Source of the DNA: Aphodosoma sp044433285
GTDB lineage: Bacteria; Bacteroidota; Bacteroidia; Bacteroidales; Paludibacteraceae
Direction: 5' to 3'
DNA length: 14,935 nucleotides
Assembly: GCA_044433285.1 (NCBI GenBank)
Contig: JAWXTU010000057.1
Coordinates: forward strand, 1-14,935
The notes under the pieces were generated by a model, which worked only from the letters and a program-made list of their open reading frames with translations, was not told where the DNA came from and made no database searches. This document shows, piece after piece, positions 1-7,450 of this stretch. Made by a program: the position numbers and the translations under genes. How positions within the stretch are numbered: the first letter of the stretch is position 1; every line of letters begins with the position of its first letter.

Positions 1-56
1 AGACGTAATACTGCCTCGCCTTTTAGTTTAGATGTTATATTTTTTCTTTTTTCCAT
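1..56 (-). CDS. 5' end of a leftward gene, possibly a transposase (partial)
   Basis: Only the first 18 codons lie in the window; the gene runs off the left edge. The N-terminus reads MEKRKNITSKLKGEAVLR. The basic start followed by K-x-E-A-V-L-R resembles the beginning of some helix-turn-helix transposase first proteins, but 18 residues cannot settle a family. Support for a real start is the leftward promoter 80-110 nt upstream and a second -7-like motif just before the ATG. An unrelated small DNA-binding protein is equally possible. Confidence 0.35.
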   Translation of the reverse strand, partial: MEKRKNITSKLKGEAVLR

Positions 57-134
57 AGCTCTGCAAAGTTAATACTTTTTTTTGACTTTTTAGTGCTCGG
101 GTTTTATTAGGGCTAATATATTAAATAGGTATTA

Positions 135-166
135 CAAAGATACAAAAAATAGTTGAAATACGCAAA
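135..166 (-). promoter_or_regulatory. Leftward Bacteroidota-type promoter
   Basis: Read on the minus strand, TTTG (163-166) is followed after 20 nt by TATCTTTG (135-142), matching the -33/-7 pattern of the primary sigma factor of Bacteroidota. It would start transcription near 128 and serve the partial gene at 1-56. A second -7-like motif, TAACTTTG at 64-71, has no visible -33 and would give an almost leaderless transcript, so this site is preferred. Confidence 0.6.
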
Positions 167-304
167 TTTATACAAAGAAATAATTTACACATAGATTTTA
201 AAGAAAACTACCAGAAGAGTATTCACAGAAATAAAAAAATCATATAAAGAAACTAATATAAAATTTATGTATACTAGATATAAAAAACGAAATTGAAATA
301 ATTA

Positions 305-336
305 CTTGTATGTATAATTATTTTTTTATAACTTTG
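305..336 (+). promoter_or_regulatory. Promoter of the antitoxin/PIN remnant
   Basis: CTTG (305-308) is followed after 20 nt by TAACTTTG (329-336), a good -33/-7 pair. It lies 34 bases before the ATG at 370. An AAGGA at 356-360 gives a ribosome-binding site with 9 nt spacing. Together these support a real, once-expressed gene pair downstream. Confidence 0.65.
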
Positions 337-369
337 CAGCGAAAAACAAATTAATAAGGAAATATAATT

Positions 370-549
370 ATGGCTACGCCTAAAAACGAAAAAAAAGAAT
401 TAAAGAAAGAATTGATAGATTTGATTTTAAAGAAAACTAATATAACTAAATCGGATATTATCAATGAAGCAATGACTTCATTTGTAGCGTCTAACTTGGA
501 CCTCCTTTCTAAATCAGAAAAAATGAAGTACAAAAGTATTATTATATGA
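370..549 (+). CDS. Small antitoxin-like protein (59 aa)
   Basis: This is a short, lysine-rich protein starting MATPKNEKKELKKELIDLI, with a helical middle (NITKSDIINEAMTSFVASNL) and a hydrophobic end. It has a good promoter and an AAGGA ribosome-binding site. Its stop overlaps the next start as ATGA (546-549), the usual coupling in toxin-antitoxin pairs, and the downstream reading frame begins as a PIN-domain toxin. I therefore infer a VapB-like antitoxin, possibly ribbon-helix-helix or another small DNA-binding fold; no family motif is decisive. The toxin partner is destroyed, so this may be an orphan antitoxin that is still expressed. It is unlikely to be chance because promoter, RBS, overlap and partner all agree. 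Confidence 0.6.
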   Translation: MATPKNEKKELKKELIDLILKKTNITKSDIINEAMTSFVASNLDLLSKSEKMKYKSIII

Positions 550-693
550 AGAAACACAATATATTTATAGACACTAATGTTTTAATCGGAGCGTATAGTG
601 GTTTTGTTGATGATGAACACAAAAGATTACAATAGTTTAGCTAATATATACCCTATACCTGCAAAAAAAGTTCGTATCATAAAAAAAGATTAA
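546..693 (+). pseudogene. PIN-domain toxin remnant with internal deletion and frameshift
   Basis: The frame opening at 546 reads MKKHNIFIDTNVLIGAYSG and stops at 633-635 after 29 codons. I-x-I-D-T-N-V-L-I is the first strand of a PIN ribonuclease domain, including its first catalytic aspartate (residue 9). A second frame, shifted by +1 and covering 613-693, reads TKDYNSLANIYPIP and ends at TAA 691-693; this looks like the C-terminal segment of the same family (the TxDxD-like end followed by a proline-rich strand). A complete PIN toxin has about 120-140 residues, so roughly 80-100 central codons, including the remaining acidic residues, appear deleted, with the junction near 613-630. The product cannot be an active nuclease. 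It overlaps the antitoxin-like gene by 4 nt and faces the helicase gene, whose stop is 18 nt away. Confidence 0.7.
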
Positions 694-711
694 TTGTTGA
701 TATGAAGTCAG

Positions 712-3700
712 TTAACCAAATATCTCACGAAGTTCGCTATTGCTTAGTTCGCCAATCCACTTCTCGCCTGTAGAGACAGTCATATCTGCAAGATGGCGTT
801 TGCTCTCTATCATATCGTTGATGCGCTCCTCGAAAGTATTTTTAGTGATGAAACGGTGAACCATCACGTTGCTCTTCTGACCGATACGATAGGCACGGTC
901 TGTTGCTTGTGCCTCAACAGCTGGATTCCACCATAAATCGTAGTGGATGACGTGAGTTGCAGCCGTGAGATTAAGTCCAGTACCAGCAGCTTTGAGCGAA
1001 AGAATAAAAAGCTGATCATAGCGATTATTCTGGAAGCTATCCACCATTCGCTCTCGTTCCTTAACCGAGCAACCTCCATGATAAAAGAGAGGACGACGAG
1101 AGAATCGCTCCTCAAGAATCTTCTCCAAAATAAATCCCATCTCTTTAAACTGCGTAAAGATAAGCACCTTTTCACCACTTTCTACAATTGTATCTACAAT
1201 ATCTAAAAGCATCTGTGCTTTACCTGACAACTCAGATGAAAACTCACCATTTTTGAGAAATAGTGTTGGGTGATTGCATATCTGTTTGAGTGCCAATATC
1301 ATCTGAAGAATCAGTCCTTGACGCTTGAATAACGACTGAGAATCCATCCCCTCAATACCCTCTATGGCACTCATTGCAGCCGTTAAAGTTTGGGTGTATA
1401 TAGCTGACTGCATTGGGGTTAGTTGTGCATATTTATTCTCCTCGATTTTATCTGGCAGGTCTGAAATAATACTCTTATCACTCTTGAGACGGCGCAACAT
1501 AAAAGGTGAGGTGATTTTACGAAATCTATCTACACACTCCATATCGTTATCTTGCTGTATTGGACGAGAAAATTCCGTATTGAAATTTTTAACTGTACCC
1601 AAATACCCCTTATTTGCAAACTCCATAATCGACCAGAATTCCGATAAACGATTCTCTACTGGGGTACCACTCATAGCGATATGCGTACCTGCTGGGATGG
1701 CTCTAACTGCTTTACTCTGAGCCGTAGCAGCGTTCTTGATATTCTGTGCCTCGTCAATTACAACTAATTGCCACTTACGACGTTTGAGTTTGTCTACATC
1801 TGAGCGTAATACTCCATAGCTTGTTAGCATCACATCGGCTGAAAAATCATCTAAGTTGCGTGTTGCACCGTGGTGAATATGAGAGGTGAGCGAAGGAGCA
1901 AACTTCTCTATCTCCTTCTGCCAGTTGAAGAGAAGTCCCGTTGGAGAGATAACCAACACTTTTCGTTTTCCGAGAGCGCCATCATCTTTGAGTCTCTGAA
2001 TCAAAGATATAACTTGCAGAGTTTTCCCCAATCCCATATCATCGGCAATGATAGAACCAAACCCGATGCGCATATTACGATACATCCACGAATAACCACG
2101 CTGTTGGTATGGTCGAAGTTCGGCATTGATACTATCTGGTACCAAAACCTCTTCCTGCTTTGTAAGTTCTTGGATAAGTTCACGCACCTCATTGCTGAGA
2201 GTTATAGGAGCACCATCATACTCTTCACTTAAAGCAGCTTGCAAAAGTTGCGCCCCATTGAGTTTATTACCGCCCTCTATTGCTTTGTTAAGTCGCTCAA
2301 TATCATCTGCATCTACATATATAAATTGCCCTTTAAATTTAAGCAGTCCTACGGCTTTGGAGGTTAGTTCTTTGAACTCAGCCCTTGATATCTTTTCATC
2401 GCCCAATGCAATCTGCCAATTGAAACTGAGTAGATCATCTAAGCGAATAAACGAAGAGCTAGTATCATCTTTCTTTGTAAGTTTAACACTCGCTTTTGGT
2501 CGAATAAGATGTTGTAATGATTTTGGAAGTACCACCTTAACATCAAGCAACTTAACCGCTGGAATTACCTGCATCAAAAGTGGAGTAAACTCCTCGAACG
2601 AGAGTTGCATATCCTCACAAGCCGAGTTATTGATATAATCGCTCAATGATGGAATCATAGGAACTAACATCGATACTGATTTAAGTACCTCGTAACGTAT
2701 CTTCTCGTACTTTGGCTGAGTGAGTATTGAGTGTAAGGTGTATGTCTCAGGTATTGCATCGTTACGATCTTCCACACCAAGACGCACCATAAAACACTCA
2801 TTATCAACATCCTCTTCTGCAATAAAAACTGTTCTATATCTGCCACTGCTAAGGGTGTAGTGGTCAAACCACGCTTTTATACCCCCAGCAATTCCACCCT
2901 CGCCTACGCCATCAAATTTTTCGAGAGAGCTACAAAAAAACATATTTAGATGGTCATCCAGTCCAAAACGAGACAAACGATTAATTATCGTTGTAATAAA
3001 GTATGAAGTAATCATCTCTGCTTGATTCTTTATCAAGATTGGTGTTTTACGCCCCTTGAAATATCCCACGATAATATTGTGAGGCATAATATCTTGCAGT
3101 TGTTCTATAACTTGTCGAACCTCTGCACTACATTTCGCTGGCATCCAGATTATTCTGTAATATTTTGCGCTATCTTTTACGATTTGAGGGGTTATTGCTC
3201 CACGAGAAATTAGGGCTATAGCTGCATAGAGAGCCTGGTGCAATGCAAATATATTTTGCGAATAGTCGGGAAGAAAGTCCCCTTTGATTGAGAGTAGAAG
3301 TTCTATTAGGTCTTTTATCGTATAAAGTTGTTCATCTGCATCCTCCTGTGCCTCGACCAGAACATTATAGTTCCCATCATTATCAACAAGCATTTGTGGC
3401 AAGTATGTTTTAGAGAGCTTCGTTTCACTATCAACTCCAAGCAGCGTTTCGCCAGAAATTCCAATTTTCTGCGCTCGTCGCACTTGTTTTATAATAGACA
3501 TCAACGCCGACGAATATTTAGCCTTGAAATTTGCGGTTTCACTAAATGTTGCCTCATCTGGCAGAATGCTAATCATAGCCTCAGCAATATCAGGCAGAGA
3601 ACTAAGATTTACTCTTTTAAAAATAGGGATAATATCACTAGCCTCTTTTACTGTTTTGCGCTCAATGATCGAAACAAATTCGGGAATATCCATAGCCTGT

Positions 3701-4227
3701 TTTTGCTCTATGACCACACCTCTTTTTTGAATCTCCTTGATTAAATCAACATTATGAATTTCAAAAGCTAGAAACGGATTATTGTCTATCTCGCGACTAA
3801 CCATATAGATTGCAGCAGCTAAATGTTTACACGGTACAGCCCAATCGGGACAACTACACTGCATCATGAAATCTGTCCATTGACTAGGAAATATCTTCAA
3901 TCCACAATTCGACGCTATATCCATTATAGAGGGGTCGAGTTGTCGATTCAAAAGTCGTGAAATAATGATAGGGTGTTTTAATAGCTCTTCGATTAATCGA
4001 TCTATTTCATCTTCAAAGAATGGAGGTATTATAATATTTACCTTGTATGGAGTACGTCGACTACCTTGTACCGCAGCCGAGATGGTATTTCCATTTATCT
4101 TTATACTCTTTACACTTCCGTTACGAGCATATCTCGCACCACGAGGCAACCTATTTGAGTAGTCAATATTATCTAACGAGCGCAACCACTCCGCTCCCCA
4201 CCACGTATTTCCAAATTTTTGTGCCAT
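712..4227 (-). CDS. SWIM zinc-finger SNF2-family helicase/ATPase
   Basis: A SWI2/SNF2-type DNA-dependent ATPase of about 1171 residues. I choose the start at 4227 (MAQKFGNTWWG) rather than the in-frame ATG at 4263: it lies 4 nt after the stop of the upstream gene, it has AAGGA upstream, and the extra 12 residues of the longer form overlap that gene. Numbered from this start, a SWIM zinc finger CxCx6CxH lies at C124, C126, C133 and H135. A long middle region without clear motifs precedes the SNF2 core: LRPYQQRGYSWM, Walker A DDMGLGKT near 729, DEAQ box near 824 and SGTPVENRL. The C-terminal helicase lobe has KVLIFTQF near 1020, the AGTGLNL motif and QATDRAYRIGQ near 1105. All ATPase motifs look intact. 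Expected role: ATP-driven translocation on duplex DNA, in transcription-complex recycling or repair. The exact function of bacterial SWIM-SNF2 proteins is poorly known. Confidence 0.93.
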   Translation of the reverse strand: MAQKFGNTWWGAEWLRSLDNIDYSNRLPRGARYARNGSVKSIKINGNTISAAVQGSRRTPYKVNIIIPPFFEDEIDRLIEELLKHPIIISRLLNRQLDPSIMDIASNCGLKIFPSQWTDFMMQCSCPDWAVPCKHLAAAIYMVSREIDNNPFLAFEIHNVDLIKEIQKRGVVIEQKQAMDIPEFVSIIERKTVKEASDIIPIFKRVNLSSLPDIAEAMISILPDEATFSETANFKAKYSSALMSIIKQVRRAQKIGISGETLLGVDSETKLSKTYLPQMLVDNDGNYNVLVEAQEDADEQLYTIKDLIELLLSIKGDFLPDYSQNIFALHQALYAAIALISRGAITPQIVKDSAKYYRIIWMPAKCSAEVRQVIEQLQDIMPHNIIVGYFKGRKTPILIKNQAEMITSYFITTIINRLSRFGLDDHLNMFFCSSLEKFDGVGEGGIAGGIKAWFDHYTLSSGRYRTVFIAEEDVDNECFMVRLGVEDRNDAIPETYTLHSILTQPKYEKIRYEVLKSVSMLVPMIPSLSDYINNSACEDMQLSFEEFTPLLMQVIPAVKLLDVKVVLPKSLQHLIRPKASVKLTKKDDTSSSFIRLDDLLSFNWQIALGDEKISRAEFKELTSKAVGLLKFKGQFIYVDADDIERLNKAIEGGNKLNGAQLLQAALSEEYDGAPITLSNEVRELIQELTKQEEVLVPDSINAELRPYQQRGYSWMYRNMRIGFGSIIADDMGLGKTLQVISLIQRLKDDGALGKRKVLVISPTGLLFNWQKEIEKFAPSLTSHIHHGATRNLDDFSADVMLTSYGVLRSDVDKLKRRKWQLVVIDEAQNIKNAATAQSKAVRAIPAGTHIAMSGTPVENRLSEFWSIMEFANKGYLGTVKNFNTEFSRPIQQDNDMECVDRFRKITSPFMLRRLKSDKSIISDLPDKIEENKYAQLTPMQSAIYTQTLTAAMSAIEGIEGMDSQSLFKRQGLILQMILALKQICNHPTLFLKNGEFSSELSGKAQMLLDIVDTIVESGEKVLIFTQFKEMGFILEKILEERFSRRPLFYHGGCSVKERERMVDSFQNNRYDQLFILSLKAAGTGLNLTAATHVIHYDLWWNPAVEAQATDRAYRIGQKSNVMVHRFITKNTFEERINDMIESKRHLADMTVSTGEKWIGELSNSELREIFG

Positions 4228-4231
4228 ATCT

Positions 4232-4756
4232 TTATATATCCTTAGATTCAACCATATGCACATCTACTTTTTTGAGTGCTTTGTTGTACTCTACTATTCG
4301 CGAATGTGCATTGCTATCTACAATCAAAAGTACTGATAAAAAGGCAATTGCAGTGATACAGCTTGCTCGCACGATGGGTTTATCTATAGTGATAATTAAT
4401 AGCGCAGCAACAATCATAAGCATAGGGATAATTCTGTAAATTATTCTATGGCTACTGTTGGCTGTTTTTTCTGTACGGTCGATTTCGGATTGCACAAACT
4501 CTTTAGGGTTGTTTTTATATTCCTCAGGAAAAGTCTTAAATCGTTTGCTATCATTATAGACTAATCCAACTCCAATAATTAAGAGCAACACACCACAAAT
4601 CAGTGTTGGATAGATATACGAACGAGCTAACTCGCTCTGTCCTAATTTCCAAAAACCAATAGAAACTGCTATGAACACAATCGCAGCTAGTATAAAAAAC
4701 CGTGAAGAGAAAATCTCTTCTTTAGCCCATTGTTGGGCGATAGTTAGAATTTCCAT
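4232..4756 (-). CDS. Four-helix inner-membrane protein of unknown function
   Basis: A protein of 174 aa with four predicted membrane segments in two pairs: about 20-40 (FFILAAIVFIAVSIGFW), 48-67 (IYPTLICGVLLLIIGVGLV), 107-124 (IIPMLMIVAALLIITI) and 131-148. A charged loop of about 40 residues lies between the pairs (PEEYKNNPKEFVQSEIDRTEK). There is no signal peptide or enzyme motif. It resembles a small membrane-protein family I have seen in Bacteroidota, with no known role. It sits 4 nt before the helicase start and its last codons carry the helicase ribosome-binding site, so the two are almost certainly co-transcribed and translationally coupled. I found no clear promoter upstream of 4756. 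Confidence 0.8.
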   Translation of the reverse strand: MEILTIAQQWAKEEIFSSRFFILAAIVFIAVSIGFWKLGQSELARSYIYPTLICGVLLLIIGVGLVYNDSKRFKTFPEEYKNNPKEFVQSEIDRTEKTANSSHRIIYRIIPMLMIVAALLIITIDKPIVRASCITAIAFLSVLLIVDSNAHSRIVEYNKALKKVDVHMVESKDI

Positions 4757-4816
4757 AATGTAATTTGTTATTTTAGTAATTTCTTATTCTCCACATCTAC
4801 TAGAACTCTCATCTGT

Positions 4817-4849
4817 TGAATTGCAATCGTATTAAGTTTTGGCAATTCA
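4817..4849. repeat. 8-bp inverted repeat
   Basis: TGAATTGC (4817-4824) and GCAATTCA (4842-4849) are perfect inverse complements separated by 17 nt. It lies in the 234-nt gap between the membrane-protein gene and tmRNA, where I see no gene. It could be an operator or part of the upstream region of the leftward helicase operon. Confidence 0.4.
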
Positions 4850-4892
4850 CTGCTTAGGTGTTAGTACAAAGAAGTTTAAGCCTGAATTAATT

Positions 4893-4920
4893 TTAATTCC
4901 ATCGAATACGATGGAATTAA
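4893..4920. repeat. Perfect 12-bp hairpin in a gene-free gap
   Basis: TTAATTCCATCG (4893-4904) and CGATGGAATTAA (4909-4920) are perfect inverse complements around a 4-nt AATA loop. No run of T follows on either strand, so it is a poor intrinsic terminator. It may be an operator, an RNA processing hairpin after tmRNA, or a mobile palindromic unit. Confidence 0.55.
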
Positions 4921-4952
4921 CAAAACCATTTTATAATCTATATATTAAACAC

Positions 4953-4987
4953 AAAACAGTTGCCACAAAAAATGAGACAACTGTTTT
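4953..4987 (-). terminator. Probable tmRNA terminator
   Basis: A perfect 10-bp stem, AAAACAGTTG (4953-4962) with CAACTGTTTT (4978-4987), begins 3 nt past the tmRNA 3' end on the minus strand. On that strand the 3' arm ends in TTTT and continues GTGTTTAATA, a weak T-tract. The position fits termination of the rny-tmRNA transcript. Confidence 0.6.
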
Positions 4988-4990
4988 CAG

Positions 4991-5384
4991 TGGAGCTGAC
5001 GGGAGTCGAACCCGTGTCCGAACGAGGAAGCAATACGCTTTCTACATGCTTATCTTCGCCTGAATTTTCGTGCATTAGCAAGACCGAAGCCACCAACTAA
5101 TACCTTATCTGCTAAATTTCATCGACAGTGCGCAGCCACTGCCAACTAGCATCGATTTATCTACACCTCTGAACCAATCCGCCTCAATGCGTGGGCAATT
5201 GAGAGATGTCTCGTTTCAGCACCTAGTGCCGAAATAAAGCTAATCTACTAAACTTCGATTAAGCAGCAAGAGCGTAATTATTTTCGCCAGTTAAAAAGTC
5301 GCCTGCTATGATTTGAGTGCTTAACAGACAATGCACTGCATGCTTACATACCTCTTCTACCCGCCGTCAAAACCAAACAGCCCC
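4991..5384 (-). ncRNA. ssrA: Transfer-messenger RNA (tmRNA)
   Basis: tmRNA rescues ribosomes stalled on broken mRNAs and tags the peptide for proteolysis. The 5' end reads GGGGCTG followed by the conserved TTTTGACGG; the 3' end reads CAGCTCCA with encoded CCA. These pair as a 7-bp acceptor stem with one G-U. The T-arm ACGGG-TTCGACT-CCCGT lies just before the acceptor strand. The tag frame is 5259-5288 on the minus strand and encodes GENNYALAA then TAA, a tag type found in Bacteroidota. The length is 394 nt. It starts only 9 nt after the rny stop codon, and I see no TAnnTTTG promoter in the last 50 nt of rny, so it is probably cut from a longer transcript or uses an unrecognised promoter inside rny. 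Confidence 0.96.
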
Positions 5385-5393
5385 TATGCTACA

Positions 5394-6953
5394 CTATTTT
5401 GCGTAGCTAACAGAACGAGTTTCACGTATTACAGTGATTTTAACTTGTCCTGGGTAGGTCATTTCATCTTGGATTTTCTTAGCAATATCGTATGATAGAG
5501 TTTCAACTGTTTTATCGTCTACTTTATCCGCACCAACAATTACACGCAATTCGCGACCTGCTTGGATAGCATAAGTTTTCAATACTCCTGGATATGATAA
5601 TGCAAGATTTTCTAGATCATTCAATCGTTTGATGTACGCCTCTACTATCTCACGACGAGCACCTGGGCGCGCACCCGAAATAGCATCACACACTTGTACA
5701 ATAGGAGCCAAAAGCGATGTCATTTCTACCTCATCGTGGTGAGCACCAATTGCATTGCAAACATCCGCTTTCTCTTTGTATTTCTCAGCAAGATTCATAC
5801 CTAAAATTGCGTGTGGCAATTCTGGTTGATCATCTGGCACTTTACCTATATCGTGCAGCAGACCTGCGCGTTTTGCTTTTTGTGGATTTAAACCCAATTC
5901 TGCTGCCATAACAGCACACAGATTAGCAGTTTCGCGTGCGTGTTGAAGCAAGTTTTGTCCGTATGAAGAGCGGTATTTCATCTTACCCACCATACGAATA
6001 AGTTCTGGGTGAAGACCGTGGATACCTAAGTCGATAGTGGTACGTTTACCAATTTCGATAATCTCCTCTTCTACTTGCTTACGAGTTTTGTTTACCACCT
6101 CTTCGATACGAGCTGGGTGGATACGACCGTCTACAACCAGTTGATGCAATGCAAGACGAGCAATCTCTCTGCGCACTGGGTCGAACCCTGATAATACAAT
6201 TGCCTCTGGTGTGTCATCTACAATGATTTCTACACCTGTAGCAGCCTCAAGAGCACGGATATTTCTACCCTCTCTACCAATGATACGACCTTTTACCTCA
6301 TCGCTTTCGATATTGAACACTGTAACCGAATTTTCGATTGCTGCCTCAGTTGCCACACGTTGAATAGTTTGCACTACAATACGTTTTGCCTCTTTATTAG
6401 CAGTCAATTTAGCATCTTCTACAATTTCATTGACATAAGCCATTGCATCTGTTTTTGCCTCGTCTTTGATAGACTCTACCAATTGAGCTTTTGCTTGTTC
6501 CGCCGACAATCCTGAAATTTCGGCTAGTTTAGTAACTGCCTCTTCGTGAAGTTTGTTTAAATCTGTTTTCTTTTCATCTACCAAAGATAGTTGTTTATCC
6601 AGATTTACTTTAATAGCATCTACTTCATTGTTTTTACGATCAAGTTCTTTTTGTTTTTGAGTAACTTGATTCTCTTTTTGCTGAATACGACTTTCGGCTT
6701 GATGTGCACGATTCTCTGATTGTTGTATCTTTGAATTTCGCTCAGAAACCTCTTTCTCAAATTCAGCTTTCATGTTGATAAATTTCTCTTTTGCCTCGAG
6801 AAGTTTATTTTTCTTTAGTGTTTCTCCCTGTTGATCAGCGTCTTTTAGTTTTCTGGCTACTTTTGCGCTCAACGTACGACCTATTAAGAAGTACCCTACG
6901 CCGCCACCGACTACTAAACCACCTGCAACAGATAGAATAATTGTTGTTAACAT
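5394..6953 (-). CDS. rny: Ribonuclease Y
   Basis: A membrane-anchored endoribonuclease of 519 aa, the usual length, that starts mRNA decay. The domains in order are: N-terminal membrane anchor with glycine-rich helix (residues 1-24, ILSVAGGLVVGGGVGYFLIG); a charged coiled coil, about 30-150; a KH RNA-binding domain, about 209-275, with its GREG loop at 226-229; and an HD domain with H338, the HD pair H367-D368 in LLHDIGK, and H405-H406 (GAHHDE) as metal ligands. All expected catalytic residues are present. It lies downstream of zapA and the 6S RNA candidate on the same strand, and tmRNA begins 9 nt after its stop. A short stem-loop of the recurrent family sits 25 nt before its start. Confidence 0.96.
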   Translation of the reverse strand: MLTTIILSVAGGLVVGGGVGYFLIGRTLSAKVARKLKDADQQGETLKKNKLLEAKEKFINMKAEFEKEVSERNSKIQQSENRAHQAESRIQQKENQVTQKQKELDRKNNEVDAIKVNLDKQLSLVDEKKTDLNKLHEEAVTKLAEISGLSAEQAKAQLVESIKDEAKTDAMAYVNEIVEDAKLTANKEAKRIVVQTIQRVATEAAIENSVTVFNIESDEVKGRIIGREGRNIRALEAATGVEIIVDDTPEAIVLSGFDPVRREIARLALHQLVVDGRIHPARIEEVVNKTRKQVEEEIIEIGKRTTIDLGIHGLHPELIRMVGKMKYRSSYGQNLLQHARETANLCAVMAAELGLNPQKAKRAGLLHDIGKVPDDQPELPHAILGMNLAEKYKEKADVCNAIGAHHDEVEMTSLLAPIVQVCDAISGARPGARREIVEAYIKRLNDLENLALSYPGVLKTYAIQAGRELRVIVGADKVDDKTVETLSYDIAKKIQDEMTYPGQVKITVIRETRSVSYAK

Positions 6954-6978
6954 AATTATTTAATTTATTGATATATTA

Positions 6979-6999
6979 GGGAACTTCTAAAAACTCCCC
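6979..6999 (-). repeat. Recurrent intergenic stem-loop, copy before rny
   Basis: On the minus strand GGGGAGTT pairs with AAGTTCCC around a 5-nt loop, with one G-U and one G-G mismatch. It ends 25 nt before the rny start. On the plus strand it is nearly the same sequence as the copy at 9057-9077 (shared TCTAAAAACTCCCCGA), so the two are related and not just similar in shape. Confidence 0.6.
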
Positions 7000-7027
7000 G
7001 AAAAAAAATTTAATTGATAAAACTATA

Positions 7028-7140
7028 TAAAAAAACGCACGATCAACGATTTAAATAAACATCAACACTAAAAATAAAATGCTGATAATCAAGACAGAAG
7101 TACTCTACCTTAATATTAAACCGTAAATTGTACGTGATAT
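7028..7140 (-). ncRNA. ssrS: Candidate 6S RNA between zapA and rny
   Basis: The minus strand can fold as one long rod: CACG (7133-7136) with CGTG (7038-7041); ACGGTTTAA (7116-7124) with TTAAATCGT (7046-7054), 9 bp with one G-U; a large asymmetric open bubble; then a terminal hairpin ATCAGCA (7080-7086) with TGTTGAT (7061-7067). A TTTTTTT run follows the closing stem. Closing stem, central bubble and terminal stem-loop are the hallmark of 6S RNA, which binds RNA polymerase holoenzyme. Location next to zapA also fits known 6S synteny in several bacteria. I see no TAnnTTTG promoter directly upstream, so it may be processed from the zapA-rny transcript. The ends are approximate. The alternative is an ordinary rny leader with a terminator-like hairpin. 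Confidence 0.5.
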
Positions 7141-7149
7141 ATTTTCTTA

Positions 7150-7434
7150 TTATTCCTCGTCTAATAACGACGATAACTCTTGACTTATCTTGCCTATTGT
7201 AGCAATTGGCGCTGTATGAGTTTTATCCTCTAATTTTACAGCCTCTACTGCAAACTCATATGCTACCATTGATAATATTTCTGCATAAGTAAGCGCAAAT
7301 TTCTTAGTATAGAGAGTAATCCTTTCATTCAATACCTTCACTGCCTTTCTATATTGCTCCTCTTCTGCGGCAGGGATTTCTAATTGAGTAGAAAAACCAT
7401 TAATATGAATTTTGATTATGCGCTTCTCTTCCAT
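7150..7434 (-). CDS. zapA: Cell division protein ZapA
   Basis: A small protein of 94 aa with the ZapA pattern: a beta-rich N-terminal part (KRIIKIHINGFSTQLEIPAAEEEQYRKA) followed by a long helix with A-Y-E-I/L type heptads (LTYAEILSMVAYEFAVEAV). ZapA binds FtsZ and bundles its filaments at the Z-ring. The length matches the family (about 95-110 aa). It follows the coiled-coil gene by 16 nt and precedes the 6S candidate and rny, the usual arrangement in Bacteroidota as I know it. It is transcribed from the promoter at 7764-7794. Confidence 0.85.
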   Translation of the reverse strand: MEEKRIIKIHINGFSTQLEIPAAEEEQYRKAVKVLNERITLYTKKFALTYAEILSMVAYEFAVEAVKLEDKTHTAPIATIGKISQELSSLLDEE

Positions 7435-7450
7435 AAAAAACTTATGCGGA

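Noticed and set aside
64..71. TAACTTTG on the minus strand as the promoter of the partial gene at the left edge
   Set aside because: No -33 element at the right distance, and the start would fall almost on the ATG; the site at 135-166 is complete.
125..245. An open frame on the plus strand without ATG, reading IQKIVEIRKFIQRNN and on to a TAA after HRNKKII
   Set aside because: It has no start codon or ribosome-binding site, overlaps the leftward promoter and is built from AT-rich codons; it could be gene debris but cannot be supported.
2126..2638. A 170-codon frame on the plus strand inside the helicase gene
   Set aside because: It is antisense to conserved SNF2 coding sequence, is rich in serine and leucine as reverse-strand shadows are, and has no promoter or family likeness.
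4839..5063. A 74-codon plus-strand frame overlapping the tmRNA 3' end
   Set aside because: Its second half, including the GADGSRTRVRT stretch, is the antisense of the tmRNA T-arm and acceptor stem, a frequent false protein call at tRNA-like 3' ends.
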